Positions 1 through 6,843 of a stretch of DNA of 16,992 nt are shown here, one piece after another (position 1 is the stretch's first letter; every line of letters begins with the position of its first letter). Both the position numbers and the translations under genes were made by a program. The notes beneath the pieces were generated by a model. The model saw only the letters and a list, made by a program, of their open reading frames with translations, searched no databases and was not told where the DNA came from. The DNA comes from Solirubrobacterales bacterium (lineage in GTDB: Bacteria > Actinomycetota > Thermoleophilia > Solirubrobacterales > Solirubrobacteraceae). The stretch spans positions 1 through 16,992 of the forward strand of contig PMKB01000207.1 in the NCBI GenBank assembly GCA_003157595.1, written 5' to 3'.

Positions 1-2
1 CT

Positions 3-73
3 GGCGACGTGGCGGAGTGGCTACGCAGCGGCCTGCAAAGCCGTGTACGCCGGTTCGATTCCGGCCGTCGCCT
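3..73 (+). tRNA. tRNA-Cys (anticodon GCA)
   Basis: A complete cloverleaf can be folded by eye. The acceptor stem is GGCGACG (3-9) with CGTCGCC (66-72), followed by discriminator T73. The anticodon stem is 28-32 with 40-44 (one G-U pair), and the loop CTGCAAA carries anticodon GCA at 35-37. The T stem GCCGG (49-53) pairs with CCGGC (61-65) around loop TTCGATT. No 3' CCA is encoded. The promoter would lie outside the window. Confidence 0.95.
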
Positions 74-185
74 GTACTCCGGACACTCGCCGATGCGAGG
101 GGCGCCGGCGCATCTGCGACCGATAGGCTCTCGGGCGCGAGCAGCTCGTTGCTGGCCGCGGACGGCGACCGCGCGAAAAGGGCCC

Positions 186-192
186 AGGGAGA
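186..192 (+). promoter_or_regulatory. Ribosome binding site deciding the GTG start at 198
   Basis: AGGGAGA lies 5 nt before GTG 198. This is the only convincing Shine-Dalgarno sequence in the 190 nt between the frame's first possible start and the first membrane segment, so it sets the start. Confidence 0.6.
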
Positions 193-197
193 CGGCT

Positions 198-1706
198 GTG
201 ATCGGCGTTGGGGAGCACGCTCCAGCAGGTGTTGCAGACCAGCCAGGCCGCCGTAGGGCTGGGTCGGCGACTGCAACCTGGGTCCTGCTGGCCGCGATCA
301 CTGCGCTCGGCGTGGTGCTGCGAGCGGTTTTCGTCGGCGACCAGGGCCTCGGCTACGAGGAGGTCTTCACGGCGCAGATCGTGAACCAGTCGACGTTCGC
401 CGCGGTGTGGCACGGGGTCAAGGCCACGGAGTCGACGCCGCCGCTCTACTACGTGCTGACCTGGCTGTGGGTCAAGCTCAGCGCGAGCCACTCCGAGACG
501 TCGCTGCGCATGGTTTCACTGCTCGCCGGGTCGCTTACGGCGCCGGTCTCGTTTTTCGCGATGCGCAATTTCATCAGCATTCGCCTGGCCCTGGTGGTGG
601 CGTGGCTTTGCGCGATCAGCCCGGTGCTCCTGTCCTACTCGATCTACGCGCGCTCATACGCACTGCTGGTGCTTGCCGGCGCCTTGTCGGTGTGGGCTCT
701 GGGCGCGCTGTTGGAGCGGCCGTCGTGGCGACGTTGGCTGCTTTGGGGCCTCGCGGCGGCGCTGTGTCTGTGGACGCACTATTTCACCGCATTCCTGCTG
801 GTCGCGGAAGTTGGCGTGCTGTTCGTCAGGCTGCCCGGAGCCCGGGCCCGGCTGTTGTTGTGCCTCGGAGGCGTAGCCGTCGCGACAGCTCCGCTGTGGG
901 CGGTGTTTCTCGCCCAGAGCGGGGACTCGGATCGAACTGCCTACATCGCCGCCGAGTCGCTGAGCGGCCGGCTCGAGGGCATCGTGCGCCAGTTCGCAAT
1001 GGGCACCAACGTTCCCTCCGCGTGGCTGGAGGGAGCCGGCATCGTGATCGTGGGGATCGCCGTGGCGTTTGCGCTGGTGCGAACCCGCCACCGCCGCGCG
1101 ACCCTCCTGCTCGGGGCGGTCGCGCTCACCGGAGCCGGCCTGCCGGTCCTTTCCGCCCTCACCGGCATCGACGACCATCTGCTGGCGCGCAACCTGCTCG
1201 GGGTCTGGATCTGCGTGGCGCCCTTCGCCGCCTACGGACTCACCCGCCTGCGCAGCGTCCCGCTGCTCGCCTACAGCGCGATCTGCATCGTCGCGGTGAT
1301 CGCAGTCGAGGGCAATTGGCGCTATCAGGCAGCGACCGACTGGCGCGGGGCGAGCGTGCGTCTGGCGGCCGAGGCACGCGGGGCGCCGGTGGCAGTGGAG
1401 CCCGGCCTGGATCTGGCACTCGCCGGCCTGTACATGCATCGCGCACCGCTGACCGCTGCCCTGCACACGACCGACCTGTGGGTGATGGTGCAACCGGAGC
1501 GCGGTGCCGGCGAGCGCGCGCTCAACCCCGTCTCGAACCCCCCGCTCAGCGGGCTCTGGGGATCGGAGTTTCGGCCGGTCGGCGAGATCGACTACCACGG
1601 CTTTCGCCTGATTCACCTGCACGCCACCGCAGCGACAGTCGTCCTTCCAGCCCCGCCGGACAACGGCTCCCCGACGACGCCGAACGCCTTCGTGCTGGCA
1701 CCCTGA
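198..1706 (+). CDS. GT-C type polytopic membrane glycosyltransferase (family 39-like)
   Basis: Predicted 502-residue integral membrane glycosyltransferase that would use a polyprenyl-phosphate-linked sugar at the outer face of the membrane. It has about ten hydrophobic segments. The first starts near residue 27, followed by an extracytoplasmic loop with acidic residues (GLGYEEVFT) and the sequence STPPLYYVLTW that recurs in this family. A later RSYALLVLAG segment is also typical of actinobacterial members. The C-terminal 110 residues are mostly soluble. The reading frame stays open back to position 9 inside the tRNA-Cys gene, so the longer start is not credible. GTG at 198 is preceded by AGGGAGA (186-192) at good spacing. 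An ATG at 93 has no ribosome binding site. Donor and acceptor cannot be told from sequence; arabinose, mannose or lipid-linked sugar are all possible. Confidence 0.82.
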   Translation: MIGVGEHAPAGVADQPGRRRAGSATATWVLLAAITALGVVLRAVFVGDQGLGYEEVFTAQIVNQSTFAAVWHGVKATESTPPLYYVLTWLWVKLSASHSETSLRMVSLLAGSLTAPVSFFAMRNFISIRLALVVAWLCAISPVLLSYSIYARSYALLVLAGALSVWALGALLERPSWRRWLLWGLAAALCLWTHYFTAFLLVAEVGVLFVRLPGARARLLLCLGGVAVATAPLWAVFLAQSGDSDRTAYIAAESLSGRLEGIVRQFAMGTNVPSAWLEGAGIVIVGIAVAFALVRTRHRRATLLLGAVALTGAGLPVLSALTGIDDHLLARNLLGVWICVAPFAAYGLTRLRSVPLLAYSAICIVAVIAVEGNWRYQAATDWRGASVRLAAEARGAPVAVEPGLDLALAGLYMHRAPLTAALHTTDLWVMVQPERGAGERALNPVSNPPLSGLWGSEFRPVGEIDYHGFRLIHLHATAATVVLPAPPDNGSPTTPNAFVLAP

Positions 1707-1789
1707 GCCTCAGCGCGCGAGCGAGACGCCGCGACAGCGACCGCAACACGCTCCCTGCGCGCAGCTATTGCCGAGCGCTCGCGAGCACG

Positions 1790-2779
1790 TCACTGCTGCC
1801 CGTCCTCTCCGTCGTCGCCGTTGGCGCGCAGCCAGTCGCTCAGCTGCTTGCCCACGTCGCCGATCGACTCGCCCGCGTCACGGAAGACGTTCTTGAAGCG
1901 CTCGGCGTAGTGCGCGACGGCGTCGCCCGCCTCGGCGCGCGGCCGTGCCGGCTCATCGCGCGTTACGTAGGACCCCCCCACGATCCTGTCGTACTCGCCG
2001 CTGCCCACCCACTCCATCAGCTCGTGGATCCGACGCACGGGCATCGGGTGCGTGACGTTGAGGTCGAGCAGAAGCCGCGAGAGCCGCTCGAGTCCGCTGC
2101 CCTTCTCGCGGTACTCCTCCCCCTGTTTCATGAACACGTTCAGGTCGAGGCGCTTGGCCTCCGCGCCGGCTGCGATCACCATCAGCACGCGGCAGACCGT
2201 CAGCGGGTCGCGCGTCACCAGCGCCGCGGCGCGGTCACAGCTCAGCTCGGCTGAGCGGTACCACTCCATCAGCGCAGCACGCAGCGGCATCAGCGGCAGC
2301 GGGATTCCGGGCAGCCGGCTGAGGCTGGTCAGGATCGTCAGCGCCGTGCCGTAGAGGACGTGGTCGGAGAGCACATGCCCGGCCTCGTGCGCGAAGACCG
2401 CGTACAGCTGCTCCTCGTCGAGCAGCTTGACGAGCCCGGACTGGAGCACGACGATCGGCCGTCCGGCGCCGATCGTCGACGCGTTCGCCACCGGGAACTG
2501 GGTCAGGTAGAGGTCCGGGATCGGCTCGAGGTCAAGCGTCCTGTACGCCCGCGCGTGCGAGCGCCAGACCTTCGGCAGCTGATCCTCGCCGAGCCGCACG
2601 GATGAGCCGAGGTAGGCCTGGCGCAGCGCCCGCTCGTAACCCATCTCGATCAGCTTGCGCACGACGCGATCGAGGTACGGGATCGACTGCAGTGAGGCCG
2701 TCGCCGCGCGGTCCGCGGGATGCTCGTAGGCCTTCGACGAGATGCCCTTCAGCTGGTAGCCCTCGACTGGCAGCGTCAT
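1790..2779 (-). CDS. M48 family zinc metalloprotease
   Basis: A 329-residue protein with the zinc-protease motif HEAGH at residues 131-135 (two His ligands and the catalytic Glu). The third ligand is probably E178 in the downstream ExxxD pattern (E178, D182), and a THPMPVRRIHEL segment at 243-254 is typical of M48 proteases. It lacks the N-terminal transmembrane bundle of HtpX. Only a moderately hydrophobic stretch at about 143-170 follows HEAGH, so it is probably cytosolic or peripheral. The last 60 residues are charged and amphipathic, ending in an acidic tail. ATG at 2779 is preceded on the minus strand by GAGGAG at about 6 nt, which supports the start. It stands alone, convergent with the glycosyltransferase to its left. 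The general activity is well supported; the substrate is unknown. Confidence 0.9.
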   Translation of the reverse strand: MTLPVEGYQLKGISSKAYEHPADRAATASLQSIPYLDRVVRKLIEMGYERALRQAYLGSSVRLGEDQLPKVWRSHARAYRTLDLEPIPDLYLTQFPVANASTIGAGRPIVVLQSGLVKLLDEEQLYAVFAHEAGHVLSDHVLYGTALTILTSLSRLPGIPLPLMPLRAALMEWYRSAELSCDRAAALVTRDPLTVCRVLMVIAAGAEAKRLDLNVFMKQGEEYREKGSGLERLSRLLLDLNVTHPMPVRRIHELMEWVGSGEYDRIVGGSYVTRDEPARPRAEAGDAVAHYAERFKNVFRDAGESIGDVGKQLSDWLRANGDDGEDGQQ

Positions 2780-2873
2780 CGTCGCTCCTCACGTTCGTGC
2801 GTATGTCACTTGAACGGTAGCGGTGCGGACCTTCGGCCGGTTTTCGCCTACGTCTTGGATTAGGCGGCGCCGG

Positions 2874-3752
2874 CTACCGCCTGGCGCCGATCGTTCGCCC
2901 CAGCACGGCGAAGCCGACGCTCAGCACTACCGCCTCGAAGATGCCGCGCTGCAATCCCTCGGCGAGCGATCGTTCGGCGTGCCATTCGGCGAGCGTCACC
3001 ACGACGCCGCTGGCAACCGCGGCGCTGACGCATAGCGCCAGCGGATGACCGCGAAGGCGCCGCAGCGCCGGGACGTCGTCGAACAGGTCGCCAGCCCGGC
3101 CCGACGCGAACACGACGGTCGCCGAGCTGTTCGCCAGTGCCCGGCGCGCCGCCACCAGAGCCGCCATCGCGCCGGCCGCAAGCGCACCGCTGAGGGCGAG
3201 CCACCATGCCGGCAGGACGCCGATGAAGTCCACGGTGTAGAGCAGGAGCCCGGCGGTCGTGACGATGCCGGCAAGCAGTCCGACCCGCACGCGGCGCCGC
3301 AGAAGCGCAATCTCCGCGGCCGGGAGAACTGGCTCGCGTCGGCGTCGAATGGCACGCCAGGCGGCGAGCGTCCCGCCGACCAGCGCCACCTGTGGGCCGA
3401 CCAGCATCGCGAGGATCGCCGGCAGCGCAAGCGCCGCGCTGAAGCCGTGGTCGAAGCCCGGGTAACCGACGAACTGACCGAGCGTCAGCTGCGAGACGAC
3501 CAGCGCGGCGGCCGCGCAGCCGAGCGCTGCGAACGCCGCGAACGCACCGTGACGCGCGCCGTCGGCAGCCAGCTCGTCGGCGTACTGCCCGGCGATCTCG
3601 CGCGCCACGCCGAGCCGCGTCAGCGCGACCGCTGTCGCGGCGCCCTGCTCGCAGGCGATGTGGTCCGCGAACTCCGTGACCAGCCGCTCGCGCACGGCCG
3701 GCCGGATTCCGCGCGTCGCCAGCTCGTCCTCGAACTCGCCCAACCAGCTCAT
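2874..3752 (-). CDS. Six-helix membrane protein with HAAS-like N-terminal domain, partner of PadR
   Basis: A 292-residue protein. Residues 1-62 form a charged helical domain resembling the HAAS/DUF1700-type domain often encoded beside PadR regulators (pattern with RERLVTEFADHI and LGVAREIAGQYADEL). About six hydrophobic helices follow, near residues 70-90, 105-131, 157-180, 183-203, 237-256 and 270-288. The frame is open to 3875, but ATG at 3752 overlaps the padR stop in an ATGA arrangement, so translational coupling fixes the start. No catalytic motif is visible. In family precedents such proteins are the main target of the adjacent PadR repressor and respond to envelope stress or membrane-active compounds. 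That role here is inference from gene order only. Confidence 0.78.
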   Translation of the reverse strand: MSWLGEFEDELATRGIRPAVRERLVTEFADHIACEQGAATAVALTRLGVAREIAGQYADELAADGARHGAFAAFAALGCAAAALVVSQLTLGQFVGYPGFDHGFSAALALPAILAMLVGPQVALVGGTLAAWRAIRRRREPVLPAAEIALLRRRVRVGLLAGIVTTAGLLLYTVDFIGVLPAWWLALSGALAAGAMAALVAARRALANSSATVVFASGRAGDLFDDVPALRRLRGHPLALCVSAAVASGVVVTLAEWHAERSLAEGLQRGIFEAVVLSVGFAVLGRTIGARR

Positions 3753-4063
3753 GCCAGCACCGCCTCGACCGCCGTGGCGAACAGCTTCCACTCGTGGCGG
3801 CGCTCGCCAAGTGCCCTGCCGCCGGAGCGGGTCAGGCTGTAGGTACGACGGCGGCGCCCGGCTTCCGTGGACCATTCGCTCGAGATCAGCCCGGCCCGTT
3901 CGAGCCGGTGCAGCGCCGGATACAGCGTGCCCTCGGGCAGGTCGAACGCGCCGTCGCTGCGCTCGCGAAGCGTCTGGGCAATCGCGTAGCCGTGCGCCGG
4001 CCGGTTGGCCAGCGTCGCGAGGATCAGTCCGTCAAGGTGACCCTTGAGCGCCTCAGCTCTCAT
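3749..4063 (-). CDS. PadR family transcriptional repressor
   Basis: A 104-residue winged-helix protein of the short PadR (PadR-s2) class. The N-terminus contains LKGHLDGLILATLANRPAHGYAI, then the recognition region LPEGTLYPALHRLERAGLISSEW, and a basic wing (AGRRRRTYSLTRSG) before a C-terminal dimerisation helix. It overlaps the downstream membrane protein gene by 4 nt and is the first gene of the unit. Its ATG lies 8 nt after a good -10 box, so the mRNA is probably leaderless, and an inverted repeat overlaps the promoter. Autorepression is therefore likely. The effector is unknown. Confidence 0.93.
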   Translation of the reverse strand: MRAEALKGHLDGLILATLANRPAHGYAIAQTLRERSDGAFDLPEGTLYPALHRLERAGLISSEWSTEAGRRRRTYSLTRSGGRALGERRHEWKLFATAVEAVLA

Positions 4064-4071
4064 ACACAGCT

Positions 4072-4100
4072 AATCTATACATCGTATTGCTATGTGTCAA
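4072..4100 (-). promoter_or_regulatory. Sigma70-type promoter of padR, giving a leaderless mRNA
   Basis: On the minus strand a perfect -35 TTGACA (4095-4100) is separated by 17 nt from -10 TAGATT (4072-4077). Only 8 nt separate the -10 box from the ATG at 4063, which puts the transcription start at or next to the A of the ATG. The stretch is notably AT-rich compared with its surroundings. Confidence 0.72.
4077..4097. promoter_or_regulatory. Probable PadR operator
   Basis: ATACAT (4077-4082) and ATGTGT (4092-4097) form an inverted repeat with 5 of 6 matching pairs and a 9-nt spacer. It contains ACAT/ATGT half sites like those known for PadR proteins and lies over the spacer and -35 box. A wider, imperfect repeat also exists: ACACAGC at 4064-4070 against GCTATGTGT at 4089-4097. 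Confidence 0.5.
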
Positions 4101-4180
4101 GTCTGCGGCCGACTGCGCCAGACCGCCGCGAGCTTCCCGGCGGTGAACGGCTGCACCACCAACTCGAGACCTCGATCGCG

Positions 4181-4204
4181 AGCGTGGCCATCGGCGCCCA
4201 CGCT
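4181..4204 (-). terminator. Possible hairpin downstream of the GlcD-type gene
   Basis: AGCGTGG (4181-4187) and CCACGCT (4198-4204) form a 7-bp stem with a 10-nt loop, 35 nt after the stop codon at 4240. There is no T tract, so this is at best a weak or Rho-assisted terminator. The rest of 4101-4239 shows no gene. Confidence 0.25.
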
Positions 4205-4239
4205 ACAACGAGCGGCTGGCGCTCGCAACGGCGCGTGTT

Positions 4240-5613
4240 TCAAGCCCGGCTGAGCTTCTTGCCAGGATTCAGAATGCCGCGCGGGTCAAAGAGCGCCTTC
4301 ACGCCGTCGTGCAGGTCAAGCGCCGCGGGATCCCACTGGCGAGCGAGCTGGCCGCGCTTGACCCAGCCAAGACCGTGCTCGCCGCTGACCGAGCCGCCGA
4401 ACGCGATCGCCAGGGAGAAGAGCTCCTCGGTCGCCGCCTGTGCTCGGGCCAGCGCCTCGGCATCCCCTGGTGCGACGAGAAACGTGGCGTGCAGATTGCC
4501 GTCCCCGGCGTGCCCCCAGCTGCACGCCTGCAGCTCGTGGCGCGCTCCGATCGCGAGCGTCGCCGCGACGGCTTCGCCCAGCCGTTCGAACGGGACGACG
4601 ATGTCCTCGCTGACCTTCCCGCCGAGCCGGGCGCTGACCGCGAGCGACACGCCGTCGCGCCATCGCCAGAGCGCCTCGACGTCCGCTCGTTCACGCGGCT
4701 CCAGCACGACGCTTGCGTCCTCACGCAGGGCCTGCGCCACCTCATCCGCCAGCCGCGCCGCCTCCGGCGCCGAGCCATCGGCCTCGGCGATCACCATGAA
4801 CCCGCCGCCGCCGGGCAGCTTCCCGGGAAAGCCCTGAGCCGCGATCGCAACCGTCGGCGCGTCCAGGTATTCGAGCGTCGCGACGGCGAGGCCGCTGCCG
4901 ATCACGCGTTCGACCGCGCCGACGCCGGCCGCGCTGTCGCCGAACAGCCCCACCACCGGTAGCGCGGCCTCCGGCGCGGGGATCAGCCGAAGCCAGGCGG
5001 CCGTGATGATCGCGAGGGTCCCTTCGGAGCCGATCAGCAGGCTCCGCAGGTCGTAGCCCGCCACGTCCTTGGTGATCGCGCCGCCCAGCGTGATCACCTC
5101 ACCGCCGGCCAGCACCGCCTCCAGCCCGCTCACCCAGGCACCGGTGACCCCGTACTTGAAGGCGTGCGGGCCCCCGGCGTTGGTCGCTATGTTGCCGCCG
5201 ATCTGCGACTGCTCGCCGGCGCCCGGGTCGGGCGGGAACAGCAGTCCGTTCTCACGTGCGAGCCGTCGCACGTGTGCCGTGGTGAGCCCCGCCTCGACGC
5301 ACATCCGCCAGCACAGCGGCTCGAGCGCCCGAACGCGGTTCATCCGCTCGAGGCTCAGCACGACCCCTCCGTCCAGCGGCACCGCTCCGCCGGCAAACCC
5401 GGTCCCCCCGCCGCGCGCGGTCACGGCGACCCCGTGCTCGTTGCACCACGCGAGCACGCGGGCGACCTCCGCCGTGCTGCTCGGCATCACCCACGCATCC
5501 GCACGGGCGGCGATCCCGCGGATCTCCGTGCTGTCCTGGAGCTGCGCGGGCGTCGGTGTTCTGACGCTCGCGCCGTCGAGCAGTTCCGCCAGCGCCGCGA
5601 TCAGCGGCTGCAT
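4240..5613 (-). CDS. FAD-binding 2-hydroxyacid dehydrogenase, GlcD / D-lactate dehydrogenase type
   Basis: A 457-residue flavoprotein of the VAO/PCMH family that oxidises a 2-hydroxyacid such as glycolate or D-lactate and passes electrons to the respiratory chain or an electron-transfer protein. FAD-binding signatures are TARGGGTGFAGG (65-76) and PPDPGAGEQSQIGGNIATNA (127-146), then YGVTG (154-158) and GSEGTL (195-200). The C-terminal FAD-oxidase domain shows GGKVSEDIVVP (331-341), GHAGDGNLH (367-375) and GEHGLG (411-416), which hold the metal and active-site residues in this family. There is no FeS domain and no GlcE or GlcF gene nearby, so a single-subunit enzyme is possible. It starts 35 nt after the PFK stop and is probably in the same operon. 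The substrate is not determinable. Confidence 0.9.
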   Translation of the reverse strand: MQPLIAALAELLDGASVRTPTPAQLQDSTEIRGIAARADAWVMPSSTAEVARVLAWCNEHGVAVTARGGGTGFAGGAVPLDGGVVLSLERMNRVRALEPLCWRMCVEAGLTTAHVRRLARENGLLFPPDPGAGEQSQIGGNIATNAGGPHAFKYGVTGAWVSGLEAVLAGGEVITLGGAITKDVAGYDLRSLLIGSEGTLAIITAAWLRLIPAPEAALPVVGLFGDSAAGVGAVERVIGSGLAVATLEYLDAPTVAIAAQGFPGKLPGGGGFMVIAEADGSAPEAARLADEVAQALREDASVVLEPRERADVEALWRWRDGVSLAVSARLGGKVSEDIVVPFERLGEAVAATLAIGARHELQACSWGHAGDGNLHATFLVAPGDAEALARAQAATEELFSLAIAFGGSVSGEHGLGWVKRGQLARQWDPAALDLHDGVKALFDPRGILNPGKKLSRA

Positions 5614-5648
5614 GCCCGCCCGCGGTTCGGCAGCTGGGTCACGGCGGC

Positions 5649-6683
5649 CTAGCCGAAGAAGACGGAGGCGATCTCGAACAGCCGCGGGTCGAGCAGCTTG
5701 TGGACGTTCGTCGCCTCGGCCAGCGGCATCAGCACGATCTCGTCGGCCCGCAGCGCGACCATTTCCCCGAAGCGACCCGCCAGCACCGCGTCCATCGCCG
5801 CAACCCCGAAGCGCGTCGCGAGCACGCGGTCGAACGCCGTCGGCGTGCCGCCGCGCTGGATGTGGCCGAGGATCGTGTAGCGCGTCTCATAGCCGGTGCG
5901 CTCCTCGATCTCGGCGCTCAGCGAGACCGCGACTCCGCCGAGGCGCGCGTGGCCGAAGGCATCCACGTGCTCATGGCTGACGCTCTCCCCGCCGTCCTTC
6001 GGTTTCGCGCCCTCGGCCACAACGACGATCGAATAGGTCGTGCCATTGGCGTGACGCGCCCACAGCAGCTTGCAGACCTCGTCGACGTCATAGGGCCACT
6101 CGGGCACGAGGATCGCGTCGGCGCCTGCGGCGATGCCGGCGTAGGTTGCGATCCAGCCGGCCTCGCGGCCCATCACCTCGACCACGATCACGCGATCGTG
6201 AGACTCGGCGGTCGTACGCAGGCGGTCGATCGCGTCGGTCGCGATCTGCACCGCCGTGTGGAAGCCGAATGTCAGCTCGGTGCCGCCCAGGTCGTTGTCG
6301 ATCGTCTTTGGCACGCCGACGACCGGCACATCCGCCTCAGCCAGGCGCGCGGCCACGCTCAGCGTGTCGTCGCCGCCGATCGCGATCAGCGCGTCGACGC
6401 CCTGTGCCGCCAGCGTGGCACGAATCTGGTCGGTGCCGTCGGCGCCGTCCGCAAAGGGGTTCGTGCGCGAGGTGCCGAGGATCGTCCCGCCGCGACCGAG
6501 GATGCCGGCCGTGACGGCGCGCGTCAACTCGAACGAGTTTCCCTTCATCACTCCCGCCCAGCCGTGGCGGAATCCAACGCAGGTCGTCTCGGGATCGTCC
6601 AGTCCTCGCCGCACGACGGCTCGGATCACTGCGTTGAGGCCGGGACAGTCGCCTCCGCCGGTCAGGATGCCAACACGTGCCAT
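5649..6683 (-). CDS. 6-phosphofructokinase, pyrophosphate-type active site (group III)
   Basis: A 344-residue PfkA-family enzyme that phosphorylates fructose 6-phosphate to fructose 1,6-bisphosphate. The N-terminal loop reads GILTGGGDCPGLNAVIR (5-21). The catalytic motif TIDND is at 127-131 with D129 as base. The substrate motifs MGREAGWIA (171-179) and GHIQRGGTPTAFDR (273-286) are intact. The phosphoryl-donor pocket has GGDDT (103-107) and PKTIDND (125-131), that is Asp106 and Lys126 where E. coli ATP-PFK has Gly104 and Gly124. Those two residues are the established marker of PPi-dependent enzymes (for example Amycolatopsis methanolica), so EC 2.7.1.90 is more likely than 2.7.1.11, though mixed donors exist. 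It heads a probable two-gene operon with the GlcD-type gene. There is no clear ribosome binding site. Confidence 0.93.
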   Translation of the reverse strand: MARVGILTGGGDCPGLNAVIRAVVRRGLDDPETTCVGFRHGWAGVMKGNSFELTRAVTAGILGRGGTILGTSRTNPFADGADGTDQIRATLAAQGVDALIAIGGDDTLSVAARLAEADVPVVGVPKTIDNDLGGTELTFGFHTAVQIATDAIDRLRTTAESHDRVIVVEVMGREAGWIATYAGIAAGADAILVPEWPYDVDEVCKLLWARHANGTTYSIVVVAEGAKPKDGGESVSHEHVDAFGHARLGGVAVSLSAEIEERTGYETRYTILGHIQRGGTPTAFDRVLATRFGVAAMDAVLAGRFGEMVALRADEIVLMPLAEATNVHKLLDPRLFEIASVFFG

Positions 6684-6691
6684 GTCGCTGC

Positions 6692-6697
6692 AGCATA
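6692..6697 (-). promoter_or_regulatory. Possible -10 box of the PFK gene
   Basis: TATGCT on the minus strand ends 8 nt before the ATG at 6683, the same spacing as at padR. Together with the lack of a Shine-Dalgarno sequence this suggests a leaderless mRNA. No good -35 box is present (ACAACT at 17-nt spacing). Confidence 0.35.
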
Positions 6698-6749
6698 CGA
6701 AACTCGCGCGACGGAGTTGTCGCGCACGCGTTGCGAGGCGCCTCAGTCG

Positions 6750-6780
6750 CCCTGTAACAGGTGAGACCGCTGTTACAGGG
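6750..6780. repeat. 11-bp perfect inverted repeat (paired CTGTWACAG dyads) between glycosyltransferase and PFK genes
   Basis: CCCTGTAACAG (6750-6760) and CTGTTACAGGG (6770-6780) are perfect inverse copies with a 9-nt spacer. Each arm is itself a palindrome around one base (CTGT-A-ACAG and CTGT-T-ACAG), centred at 6756 and 6774, 18 bp apart. It lies 64 nt past the glycosyltransferase stop and upstream of the PFK promoter. It could be a terminator hairpin (no T tract follows) or a two-site operator. Confidence 0.75.
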
Positions 6781-6843
6781 CTGGGAGTGCATCGACTTCT
6801 GGTACGCGCACGCAGCGCGGCGATCGGTGTCGGACCGTGTCGC

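Noticed and set aside
9..197. Long upstream extension of the first glycosyltransferase frame into the tRNA-Cys gene
   Set aside because: It would translate the tRNA itself and has no ribosome binding site; GTG 198 has one.
1777..1786. GCTCGCGAGC palindrome between convergent genes
   Set aside because: Short, no T tract, and such GC palindromes are frequent by chance here.
407..2254. 615-codon open frame on the + strand
   Set aside because: Lies across the glycosyltransferase and antisense to the M48 protease; Arg/Ala/Pro/Gly-rich, no domain. A high-GC shadow frame.
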